DNA of 13,986 nucleotides from Acetobacteraceae bacterium (lineage in GTDB: Bacteria; Pseudomonadota; Alphaproteobacteria; Zavarziniales; Zavarziniaceae), in the NCBI GenBank assembly GCA_947379865.1, contig CANCOY010000094.1, forward strand, positions 1 to 13,986, in the 5' to 3' direction. Numbering within the stretch: the stretch's first letter is position 1; the number at the start of each line of letters is the position of its first letter. The notes under the pieces were generated by a model, which worked only from the letters and a program-made list of their open reading frames with translations, did not search any database and had not been told where the DNA came from. Positions 7,266-13,932 of this stretch are shown here, piece by piece. Made by a program: the position numbers and the translations under genes.

Positions 7266-7303
7266 TCAAGGATCTGCACTCTGCCGACGTACAATCCTGA
7301 AAA

Positions 7304-7320
7304 CTTAATCGATGGTTAAG
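7304..7320. promoter_or_regulatory. CtrA-type binding site (TTAA-N7-TTAA)
   Basis: The sequence CTTAATCGATGGTTAAG contains TTAA (7305-7308), seven bases, then TTAA (7316-7319). This is the full-site consensus of CtrA, the alphaproteobacterial cell-cycle and motility response regulator. On the minus strand it reads TTAACCATCGATTAA. In this very GC-rich region the AT-rich site stands out. It lies 44 nt before the TTG start of the DUF2336 gene and 107 bp upstream of glpK. That is a typical distance for control of the DUF2336 promoter and a possible one for glpK. Assignment is by consensus only. Confidence 0.6.
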
Positions 7321-7363
7321 ACATCGCCCGTCATGATGGGGGGCTAGATCAGCGGGGGCCTCA

Positions 7364-8482
7364 TTGTCCGGTAGCTTCGACGAGACCGAAACTGAACGCC
7401 TTCTGGCGCTTGCGCGCCAGAAAGATGGGCCGCACCGCGCTGCCCTGTTTATGAGTGTCGTTCATCTTTTGGAGATGACTGACGATCGGCTGAGCGGCGC
7501 GGAACGCCCCCTGGTTGCCAACATCCTTCGTCAGCTCAGCCACGAAGTGGAAATGTCGATCCGCCAGCGACTGGCCGAGCGACTGGCGCAAAGCACGCAG
7601 GCACCGCGCGAACTTCTGCTGCTGCTTGCCGACGACGTGATCGAGGTTGCCTATCCCATCCTCGTTGGCTCGACCCTGCTGAGCGAGCCTGATCTGCTGG
7701 AAATCGTGCAGTCACGCTCGAACCAGCACCGGATGGCCATTGCCCTGCGGCAGGATATTTCTCCCGGTCTTGCAGATGCCCTGATCGCCATGGGTGACGA
7801 CGAGGTCATTGTTACCCTGCTCAACAACTTCAGCGCGCCCCTCTCCCGCACAAGCCTGGAACAACTGGTCATTCGCTCGGAAAACGTCGAGATCCTGTGC
7901 GGCCCGCTGCTCCGCCGCACCGACCTGCCGCCAGATCTGGCGCAACTTATGTTCGGCTGGGTCTCGGAAGCGCTGCGCGCCTATATCCTCGAAAATTTCG
8001 AGATCGACCCCTCGACCCTGCGCAACGCCCTTGTGCCAGCGCGGGACGAAGCCATCATCGAAACACTGGAGATGATCGACCCGGCGCAGCGGCTGGTCGA
8101 CAAGCTGCACGCTGCCGGCGACCTGCGCCCCACATTCCTGCTGAAGCACCTGACGCGGGGCGATGTTGTCCTGTTCGAGTTTACCTTTGCCAAGCTGAGC
8201 GACCTCTCGCCGGTGGTCATTCGCCGCATCATCTATGAGGCGACCGGAGAAGGCCTTGCGCTGGCCTGTGCAGCTTTGGGCATTGACCGCAGCGTCTTTG
8301 CGACCATGTTCCGGCTGACGCGCCGGGCCAGACGCGAGCCCGAGGTGCTGACGCCTGAGCAGATCCTGCGCGTAAAGAATATCTTCGAGACCATGGACAG
8401 GTCTGGCGCCCATTCCGCCTTGCGCATCTGGGCACGGGAGCGCGGTTTCTTTGCGGCCTCCTCTGCCCAGGCACCCAATTAG
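7364..8482 (+). CDS. DUF2336 domain-containing protein
   Basis: This is a 372-aa, largely helical, leucine-rich soluble protein with no signal peptide or membrane segment. The region about 60-220 shows the DUF2336 pattern: PILVGSTLLSEPDLLEIV, HRMAIALRQDIS, DALIAMGDDEVIVTLLNN, LEQLVIRSENV and LRRTDLPPDLAQLM. These helical units recall HEAT-type repeats and suggest a scaffold or binding role, but the family function is not established. An in-frame stop at 7334 limits the start. TTG at 7364, preceded by a GCGGGGG stretch, is the only good upstream start, and the next ATG (7451) would remove about 29 conserved-looking residues. A CtrA-type site lies 44 nt upstream, suggesting cell-cycle or motility-linked expression (inference). 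moaA follows after 76 bp. Confidence 0.85.
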   Translation: MSGSFDETETERLLALARQKDGPHRAALFMSVVHLLEMTDDRLSGAERPLVANILRQLSHEVEMSIRQRLAERLAQSTQAPRELLLLLADDVIEVAYPILVGSTLLSEPDLLEIVQSRSNQHRMAIALRQDISPGLADALIAMGDDEVIVTLLNNFSAPLSRTSLEQLVIRSENVEILCGPLLRRTDLPPDLAQLMFGWVSEALRAYILENFEIDPSTLRNALVPARDEAIIETLEMIDPAQRLVDKLHAAGDLRPTFLLKHLTRGDVVLFEFTFAKLSDLSPVVIRRIIYEATGEGLALACAALGIDRSVFATMFRLTRRARREPEVLTPEQILRVKNIFETMDRSGAHSALRIWARERGFFAASSAQAPN

Positions 8483-8504
8483 GGCGGCATCCAGAACTGC
8501 TCGA

Positions 8505-8526
8505 CGCTTCCCGAAAGGGAGTGGCG
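8505..8526 (+). other. GAAA-tetraloop hairpin in the moaA leader
   Basis: CGCTTCCC (8505-8512), loop GAAA (8513-8516) and GGGAG-tg-GCG (8517-8526) form an 8-bp stem with one G-U pair and a 2-nt bulge, 32 bp before the moaA start. No U-run follows, so it is a weak candidate for the DUF2336 terminator. A GNRA-capped hairpin before moaA raises the possibility of a leader RNA element, but the leader is short for a known Moco riboswitch. Confidence 0.35.
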
Positions 8527-8558
8527 AAAAGCTGTGCGCGGGGTGCTATGATCGGCGG

Positions 8559-9605
8559 ATGGACTCTTCCGCCATCCCGACACCTGCGCCATCAGGCCCG
8601 AGCCGTCAGGCTGACCTTGTCGATCCGTTCGGCCGGCATGTCAGCTATCTGCGTGTTTCGGTCACGGATCGCTGCGACTTCCGCTGCGTTTATTGCATGT
8701 CCGAGGATATGGAGTTCCTGCCCAAGGCCGATCTGCTGAGCCTTGAGGAACTCGACCGCCTGTGCTCGGCCTTTGTCGCCCGGGGCGTCCGCAAGCTTCG
8801 CCTGACCGGGGGCGAGCCCCTGGTGCGCCGCAATGTGATGAGCCTGATACAGTCCCTTGGCCGCCATGTTCACAGTGGCGCCCTTGATGAGCTAACCCTC
8901 ACCACCAATGGCAGCCAGTTGGCCCGCTTCGCATCCGACCTGAGGGCGGCCGGCGTACGCCGGATCAATGTCTCCCTCGACAGTCTCGACCCTGACCGCT
9001 TCGCGGCGCTCACCCGCTGGGGCCGTCTGGAACAGGTGCTTGGGGGCATCGCCGCGGCCAAGGCGGCGGGCCTTGCCATCAAGATCAACGCCGTGGCGCT
9101 GAAAGGCGTGAACGAGGACGAGATCGACCGCCTTGTGGCCTGGTGCGGCGACGAGGGGCACGACCTGACCCTGATCGAAACCATGCCCATGGGCGACATT
9201 GATGGCGACAGGACGGACCAGTACCTGCCCCTGTCCATGGTGCGCGCCCGGCTGATGGAACGCTGGACCCTGGATGAAAGCGACCATCGCACAGGTGGGC
9301 CTGCCCGCTATGTCACCGTGCGGGAAACAGGTGGGCGTCTGGGCTTCATCACCCCGCTGACGCATAACTTCTGTGAAAGCTGCAACCGTGTCAGGCTGAC
9401 CTGCACGGGAACGCTGTACATGTGCCTTGGCCAGGACGACGCGGCAGACCTCAGGGCGCCACTCAGGGCCAATGCCAGCGACGACGACCTGCACATGGCC
9501 ATTGATGAGGCCATTGGCCGCAAGCCCAAGGGGCATGATTTCATCATTGATCGCCGTCGCCAGAAACCGGCCGTCGCCCGCCACATGAGCCTGACCGGCG
9601 GCTAG
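8559..9605 (+). CDS. moaA: GTP 3',8-cyclase MoaA (molybdenum cofactor biosynthesis)
   Basis: This radical-SAM enzyme catalyses the first step of Moco synthesis, turning GTP into 3',8-cyclo-GTP for MoaC to convert to cyclic pyranopterin monophosphate. The protein has 348 aa. The SAM-binding 4Fe-4S motif is CDFRCVYC (Cys39, Cys43, Cys46). LTGGEPL and TTNGSQL follow. The second cluster CESC...C is Cys272, Cys275 and Cys289 (C-x2-C-x13-C). The protein ends LTGG, the C-terminal Gly-Gly required by the family. The frame is open further upstream to 8451 (overlapping the DUF2336 gene), but the extension lacks family similarity. ATG 8559 gives a short natural N-terminus before LVDPFGRHVSYLRVSVTDRC, though its ribosome binding site is weak. 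No other moa, mob or moe genes are near. The product could serve the molybdenum hydroxylase encoded at 477-2804. Confidence 0.96.
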   Translation: MDSSAIPTPAPSGPSRQADLVDPFGRHVSYLRVSVTDRCDFRCVYCMSEDMEFLPKADLLSLEELDRLCSAFVARGVRKLRLTGGEPLVRRNVMSLIQSLGRHVHSGALDELTLTTNGSQLARFASDLRAAGVRRINVSLDSLDPDRFAALTRWGRLEQVLGGIAAAKAAGLAIKINAVALKGVNEDEIDRLVAWCGDEGHDLTLIETMPMGDIDGDRTDQYLPLSMVRARLMERWTLDESDHRTGGPARYVTVRETGGRLGFITPLTHNFCESCNRVRLTCTGTLYMCLGQDDAADLRAPLRANASDDDLHMAIDEAIGRKPKGHDFIIDRRRQKPAVARHMSLTGG

Positions 9606-9638
9606 GTTTTCCCTCGCTGCATGATGATCATGGCAGGC

Positions 9639-9666
9639 GTGACGTGCTTCTGATCGTCGATATACT
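9639..9666 (+). promoter_or_regulatory. Candidate sigma-70-type promoter for nadK
   Basis: GTGACG (9639-9644) and TATACT (9661-9666) are spaced by 16 bp and match the -35/-10 consensus at 4 and 5 of 6 positions. Transcription would start near 9673 and give a leader of about 24 nt before the nadK ATG. The 91-bp gap after moaA contains no clear terminator, so read-through from moaA is also possible. Confidence 0.4.
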
Positions 9667-9696
9667 CCGCACTCAACATTGCATCCGGCGATATTC

Positions 9697-10464
9697 ATGA
9701 CCGTGACGAAGTTCTCATTCATAGCCTCCACCGCGCCGTCTGCCCGCGAAGCTCTGGCGGATCTGGAACGCCGCTATGGCTCCGTCTCGCCGGAGGATGC
9801 CGATGTGATCGTCGCTCTGGGCGGTGACGGCCTTATGCTGCAGGCCCTGCATCGCCACATGGGCCTGGGCAAGCCGATCTATGGCATGAACCAGGGCACC
9901 GTCGGCTTCATGATGAACCCCTATGATCCGGTCGGCCTGCCGGAAAGAATGGCCGAGGCCGAGCCCGCCACCCTGCATCCCCTGCGCATGCGGGCCGTGC
10001 AGTCGGGTGGTCAGGAACAGACCGCACTTGCCATCAACGAAGTCTCGCTGCTGCGCGAAACCCGCCAGGCGGCCAAGATCCGCATTTCCATCGATGGCCG
10101 CGTGCGGCTGGAAGAACTGATGTGCGACGGCATTTTGTTGGCCACGCCTGCAGGCAGCACCGCCTATAACCTGTCAGCCCACGGCCCGATCCTGCCCATT
10201 GATGCGGCCATATTGGCGCTTACCCCCATCAGCGCCTTTCGCCCCCGGCGCTGGCGCGGCGCTTTGCTGCCGCACACGGCCAAGGTTCGCCTTGATGTGC
10301 TTGAAGCGGAAAAGCGCCCGGTCAGCGCCGTGGCCGACAATGCCGAAGTGCGCAATGTCACCGAGGTGCATATCGAGGAGGACCGCTCGGTCAGCCTCCA
10401 CATGCTCTTTGATGCCGGCCGCAGCCTGGCCGAACGCGTGCTCCATGAACAGTTTCTGAACTGA
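9697..10464 (+). CDS. nadK: NAD kinase
   Basis: The protein phosphorylates NAD+ to NADP+ and is the cell's source of NADP(H). At 255 aa it is at the short end, as usual for alphaproteobacterial NadK. Motifs are GGDG (42-45, with catalytic Asp44 in ALGGDGLML), YGMNQGTVGFMMN (62-74), the paired NE (Asn114-Glu115) and TPAGSTAYNLSAHGP (150-164). A TTG at 9679 would add six residues. The ATG at 9697 (MTVTKFSF) matches the usual start, but neither start has a strong ribosome binding site. The gene is followed after 33 bp by an NADPH-type SDR, possibly on the same transcript, which would make the cofactor supplier and its user neighbours. Confidence 0.95.
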   Translation: MTVTKFSFIASTAPSAREALADLERRYGSVSPEDADVIVALGGDGLMLQALHRHMGLGKPIYGMNQGTVGFMMNPYDPVGLPERMAEAEPATLHPLRMRAVQSGGQEQTALAINEVSLLRETRQAAKIRISIDGRVRLEELMCDGILLATPAGSTAYNLSAHGPILPIDAAILALTPISAFRPRRWRGALLPHTAKVRLDVLEAEKRPVSAVADNAEVRNVTEVHIEEDRSVSLHMLFDAGRSLAERVLHEQFLN

Positions 10465-10497
10465 TCAACCGGGCGCCGCCCGACAGGGAGAGCCATC

Positions 10498-11277
10498 ATG
10501 TCTGACGCATTCCGTCCCCAGGTTCTGGCTGGAAAGGTTGTCTTCATCGCCGGCGCCTCCAGCGGCATCAATCTTGGCATCGCCCGGCGCCTGCACGCCG
10601 AGGGCGCAAAAGTCGCCATCGCCAGCCGCAAGCACGACAAGATCACCGCCGCCGCCGCCTCAATCGCCCCGGATGTGCTGGGTCTTGCCGCAGACGTGCG
10701 GGACTATGCAGGTATCGAGGCGGCCCTGCGCACAGCCCATGACAGGTTTGGTCCCATCGATATCCTTGTCTCGGGTGCGGCCGGCAACTTTCTGGCCCCT
10801 GCCCTTGGCATGTCGGCCAATGCCTTCAAGACGGTCATCGACATCGATCTGATCGGCACCTTCAACGTGCTGCGGGCCGGCTTTGAATTTCTTAACAAGC
10901 CTGGCGCCTCGGCAATCAGCATCACCGCACCTCAAGGGGAGCGGCCGGCCATGTTCCAGGCCCATGCCTGTGCTGCCAAGGCCGGCATCAACATGCTGAC
11001 CCAGTGCCTGGGCATGGAATGGGGCCCGCTTGGCGTGCGCGTCAACGCCATCTCGCCCGGCCCCATTGCCGATACCGAGGGCATGGCCCGCCTCGCCCCC
11101 ACGCCGGAAATGGAAGCCATGGTGAAGGGCCGTCTGGCACTGCGCGACTATGGCACCAAGGATGACATCGCCGAGGCCGTGATCTGGCTGGCCACCGGGG
11201 CATCGCGTTATGTTACGGGCACCGTGATCGACGTTGATGGCGGCGCCCGCCTGGGTGATGCCCGCAGCCCGATCTGA
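10498..11277 (+). CDS. SDR oxidoreductase resembling 2,4-dienoyl-CoA reductase
   Basis: This is a 259-aa classical-length short-chain dehydrogenase. The Rossmann motif is GASSGINLG (19-27), a variant of GxxxGxG with Asn in place of the third glycine. ASRK (42-45) after strand 2 has the basic residue typical of NADP(H) preference. AAGNFLAP (94-101), NAFKTVIDID (108-117), FQAHACAAKAG (153-163) and EWGPLGVRVNAISPGPIADTEG (174-195) match peroxisomal 2,4-dienoyl-CoA reductase (DECR2) nearly residue for residue. As in DECR2 the SDR catalytic Tyr of YxxxK is absent (Ala157), while Lys161 is kept. The likely role is NADPH-dependent reduction of 2,4-dienoyl-CoA during beta-oxidation of unsaturated fatty acids. 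GGGAGAG supports the start. The position equivalent to the DECR2 catalytic Asp (four after the Lys) is Asn165, so activity needs testing. It lies directly after nadK. Confidence 0.88.
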   Translation: MSDAFRPQVLAGKVVFIAGASSGINLGIARRLHAEGAKVAIASRKHDKITAAAASIAPDVLGLAADVRDYAGIEAALRTAHDRFGPIDILVSGAAGNFLAPALGMSANAFKTVIDIDLIGTFNVLRAGFEFLNKPGASAISITAPQGERPAMFQAHACAAKAGINMLTQCLGMEWGPLGVRVNAISPGPIADTEGMARLAPTPEMEAMVKGRLALRDYGTKDDIAEAVIWLATGASRYVTGTVIDVDGGARLGDARSPI

Positions 11278-11347
11278 GTGCTGCGCGGTGGACTGATCTG
11301 GACAGCGCCCGGCCGGCTCTGGATAGTTGGGGTCGGAAGGGGAAACC

Positions 11348-12268
11348 ATGGACAAGATCGACATTGCCCTGTGGTCGGCGGACCTGAGCCACCCGATTGA
11401 CGGGATCGGCGCCTGGGCCAGTCTGGTCGAGCGCCAGATGATCGCCGCCCGCGCCGCTGGCACGCCCCTTTTGGTGATGCCTGAATGGATCGCGGCCCAC
11501 TGGTTGTCCTTTGCGCCACCGGGCCTTGCGGCAACGGACGAGGTCGCCTGGATGGCCGACCAGGCCGGCGCTGCGTTGACGCTGTTGCGCGTTCTCGTCA
11601 CCCGTCATCAGGTTGCCCTGGTTGCCGGCACCATGCCCCATGCCCTGGGAGGTGGTCGCCATGCCAATCGCGCCTGGGTGCTGCTGCCGGATGGGGCCGT
11701 GCTGTATCAGGACAAGTTGTGCATGACACCGGGGGAAAAGGCTGCTGACGGCTGGTTCCTGACCCCGGGTCATCAACTGAACATCATCGCCTGGCAGGGT
11801 CTGCGCCTTGCCATCACCATCTGCCTCGACGTTGAACTGCCGGCGCTCGCCGCCCGCCTTGTGGAAGCAGCACCGGATCTGCTGCTGGTGCCGTCCATGA
11901 CGGGACTGCGCTCGGGCTATAATCGGGTGTTTGGCTGCGCGCGGGCCCGGGCCATTGAACTGTCCACCGTGGTGGCCGCCGTCGGCTGTCGGGGAACGGT
12001 GCAACGCCCGGTATCTGCCCCCATGACCAATTATTCCGGCGCCTCGGTGTTTCTGCCGTGCGAGGCGGCCCTTGGCTTTGACGGCATCGGGCCCGCCATG
12101 GTCGCCGACGATGGCGGCACCGGCGAAGGCCCGCTGCTGATTGCCAGTGGCCTGCCTGTGGGCCATTGCCGCTCCCTGCGTACAGGCGCCGCCGAAGTCT
12201 GGCCCGGTGCCTGGCGCGCTGATCATCTTGCCATCACACACACCCCGGTTACCGCTGCCGCCGAATGA
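11348..12268 (+). CDS. Nitrilase-superfamily carbon-nitrogen hydrolase
   Basis: This is a 306-aa cytoplasmic amidase-type hydrolase. The catalytic triad is visible as Glu46 (VMPEW), Lys123 (YQDKLCMTPGEK) and Cys159 (ITICLDVELP), with the supporting Glu at 130. The Cys context differs from the common ICYDxxFPE, and the Lys region does not match N-carbamoylputrescine amidohydrolase, so the branch and substrate are not assigned. A longer frame begins with TTG at 11327, but ATG 11348 has AAGGGG eight bases ahead and gives a normal N-terminus. Seventy base pairs separate it from the SDR gene, with no clear promoter seen. The stop overlaps the ribosome binding site of the acetylpolyamine amidohydrolase gene 10 bp later. 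The pair is almost certainly an operon, and the likely substrates are acylated amines or products of their breakdown (inference). Confidence 0.9.
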   Translation: MDKIDIALWSADLSHPIDGIGAWASLVERQMIAARAAGTPLLVMPEWIAAHWLSFAPPGLAATDEVAWMADQAGAALTLLRVLVTRHQVALVAGTMPHALGGGRHANRAWVLLPDGAVLYQDKLCMTPGEKAADGWFLTPGHQLNIIAWQGLRLAITICLDVELPALAARLVEAAPDLLLVPSMTGLRSGYNRVFGCARARAIELSTVVAAVGCRGTVQRPVSAPMTNYSGASVFLPCEAALGFDGIGPAMVADDGGTGEGPLLIASGLPVGHCRSLRTGAAEVWPGAWRADHLAITHTPVTAAAE

Positions 12269-12278
12269 GGAGTTCGCG

Positions 12279-13313
12279 ATGAAGACGATCTTTTCCGAAG
12301 ACCACAAGCTCCACGATGGCACGGTTGAACTGATTGGCGGCACATTGGTGCCCAGCTTTGAATGCCCGCGCCGCGCCGAGATCGTGATCAACCGGGTACG
12401 CGACCAGAAACTGGGGCCGGTGATCGAACCCACACGCTTTGGCATCGAGAATGCGGCGCTCGTGCATGCGCCGGACTTCGTGAAATTTCTCTCTATCGCC
12501 TATGACGACTGGGAAAAAGCCCATGGCGACACCGTGGCCCTGCCTATTGCCTGGCCTGGCCGCTCCTTCAGCCAGCGTGTGCCCGATGCCATTGATGGCA
12601 GGCTTGGGTTCTATTCGTTTGACGCCGGCGTTCCCCTGGTGCGCGGCACATTTCCCGCCGCCGCTTCCGCCATTGACGTGGCCCTGACCGGGCTGGCGCT
12701 GGTGACGGGTGGCGAGCGGGCCGCCTTTGCCCTGTGCCGCCCGCCCGGGCACCACGCCACTGCCGACCAGATGGGCGGGTACTGCTATTTCAACAATGCG
12801 GCCATCGCCGCCGAGAGCGTGACGCGCCAGGGTGGTCGTGTTGCAATCCTTGATGTTGACTATCACCACGGCAATGGCAGCCAGGCGATCTTTTATGATC
12901 GCCCCGACGTGCTCTTTGTGTCGCTCCACGGCGATCCCAAGCAGGAATACCCCTATTTCCTCGGCTATGCCGACGAGACCGGCGTGGGTCGGGGGGAAGG
13001 CTATAATCTGAACCTGCCTCTGCCCTGGGGCACCGCCTGGGACACCTATGGGGCGGCCATGGAGACAGCGGTGGCACGCATCAAGGCCTTTGCGCCTGAT
13101 ACGCTTGTGGTATCTCTTGGCCTTGATACCTATATGGAAGACCCGATTTCCCATTTCCGTCTGGATACTGCGGATTATCTGCGCATGGGCGAGCAGATTG
13201 CCGCAATCGGCACCCCCACCCTTTTTGTCTTCGAGGGCGGCTATGCGGTGGAGCCGCTCGGCGTGAATACCGTGAACGTTCTGACCGGCTTTGAAGAACG
13301 CATGCGTCGCTAG
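12279..13313 (+). CDS. Acetylpolyamine amidohydrolase, histone-deacetylase fold
   Basis: The 344-aa protein closely resembles AphA of Mycoplana ramosa, a Zn enzyme that removes acetyl groups from acetylputrescine and related polyamines. Active-site residues are all present: His158-His159 (RPPGHHA), Zn ligands Asp194 and His196 (DVDYHHGNG) and Asp283 (GLDTYMEDP), and the transition-state Tyr322 (EGGY). The opening MKTIFSEDHKLHDG and SLHGDPKQEYPYFLGY are typical of the polyamine branch rather than of acetoin-utilisation or histone-type members. No signal peptide is seen, so it acts in the cytoplasm. GGAG overlapping the nitrilase stop codon supports the ATG and points to translational coupling. 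A strong hairpin follows the stop. No polyamine transporter or oxidase is within the window. Confidence 0.93.
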   Translation: MKTIFSEDHKLHDGTVELIGGTLVPSFECPRRAEIVINRVRDQKLGPVIEPTRFGIENAALVHAPDFVKFLSIAYDDWEKAHGDTVALPIAWPGRSFSQRVPDAIDGRLGFYSFDAGVPLVRGTFPAAASAIDVALTGLALVTGGERAAFALCRPPGHHATADQMGGYCYFNNAAIAAESVTRQGGRVAILDVDYHHGNGSQAIFYDRPDVLFVSLHGDPKQEYPYFLGYADETGVGRGEGYNLNLPLPWGTAWDTYGAAMETAVARIKAFAPDTLVVSLGLDTYMEDPISHFRLDTADYLRMGEQIAAIGTPTLFVFEGGYAVEPLGVNTVNVLTGFEERMRR

Positions 13314-13324
13314 TCTTTCAAGCC

Positions 13325-13360
13325 CCCCCGATGATGCGAACAGGTGTGTCGCATCGGGGG
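13325..13360 (+). terminator. Hairpin after the nitrilase-deacetylase operon
   Basis: CCCCCGATGATGCGA (13325-13339) pairs with TCGCATCGGGGG (13349-13360). This gives a 12-bp GC-rich stem with a 3-nt bulge (ATG) and a 9-nt loop, starting 11 bp past the deacetylase stop. The following bases (CACTTCC) are not a U-run, so it may be a U-poor terminator or a 3'-end stabilising structure. Confidence 0.55.
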
Positions 13361-13412
13361 CACTTCCATGACATGATACTCAGTGTGCGCACTGCACAGG
13401 TGGAGTTCGTGT

Positions 13413-13628
13413 ATGTGGGACCGTGAGATCGTTATTGGACAGCAGTTTCGCAAGCGTGGATTTCTTCAGTATGTCTGGCAGGTCGTGGCGCTGACGGAAG
13501 TTGCTCATGCGCCAAAGCACGCCGTTCTTGTGCGCCTGGACGACCGGACAGAGACCAAGACCATCTCCTGCCCAACCTTGGCCGACCCACATTACTACGA
13601 GCGTGTTGCCCCGCCTCCCCAGAGTTGA
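13413..13628 (+). CDS. Small conserved-looking hypothetical protein
   Basis: This is a 71-aa reading frame beginning MWDREIVIGQQFRKRGF, with GGAG 7 bases before the ATG; a GTG at 13383 would add 10 residues. The protein is basic at the start and has alternating hydrophobic stretches (FLQYVWQVVALTEV, HAVLVRLDD) followed by KTISCPTLADPHYYERV, which suggests a small beta-barrel-like domain. It has no transmembrane segment, signal peptide or recognised motif. A single Cys is present. It follows the operon-ending hairpin, so it probably has its own promoter; GATACT at 13374-13379 is a possible -10. I recall similar short proteins in other alphaproteobacteria but cannot name a family. Function unknown. 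Confidence 0.6.
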   Translation: MWDREIVIGQQFRKRGFLQYVWQVVALTEVAHAPKHAVLVRLDDRTETKTISCPTLADPHYYERVAPPPQS

Positions 13629-13932
13629 GACACAGGCCTCTGGCCATACGGCCCTGATTCTCTCACGCTGTGGCATCCTCCCCATGTCCTCATTTTTCGG
13701 CCATGGGCACATGCATTTCATGCTTTTTCGCCAGTCCCACATCAGAAATATCTGAACCGCAGAAGTGTGTAACCCACGACACGCCGAGCGGAATTATGGG
13801 GCCAACGGCAACGGGAGCGCCGTTTACTGCATATTCCCACCTCCCACAGGTGTCTATTGAGGCCTACAGAGCAGGGGGTGGCGATCATGCCGCACGCTCG
13901 GGGGGCCGCCGAAGACCGGCGGTGCAGGCACC
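13629..13932. other. 304-bp region without a convincing gene
   Basis: Several frames are open here on both strands, but their products are rich in Cys, Met, Pro, Ser and Arg with no domain pattern, and they overlap each other. Base composition is less GC-rich around 13690-13850 than in the genes. A short inverted repeat (CCGCCG 13906-13911 with CGGCGG 13917-13922, 5-nt loop) stands just before the possible gene start at 13933. No promoter, tRNA or repeat array was recognised. Confidence 0.5.

Noticed and set aside
9679..9696. TTG start adding six residues to NadK
   Set aside because: No ribosome binding site ahead. The ATG at 9697 gives the normal family N-terminus.
13837..13850. 14-base match (CCACCTCCCACAGG) to positions 8-21 near the left edge
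   Set aside because: A single match of this length is near chance expectation for a 14-kb GC-rich window. The left copy is inside the SRAP coding region, and no flanking structure suggests attachment sites or an element boundary.
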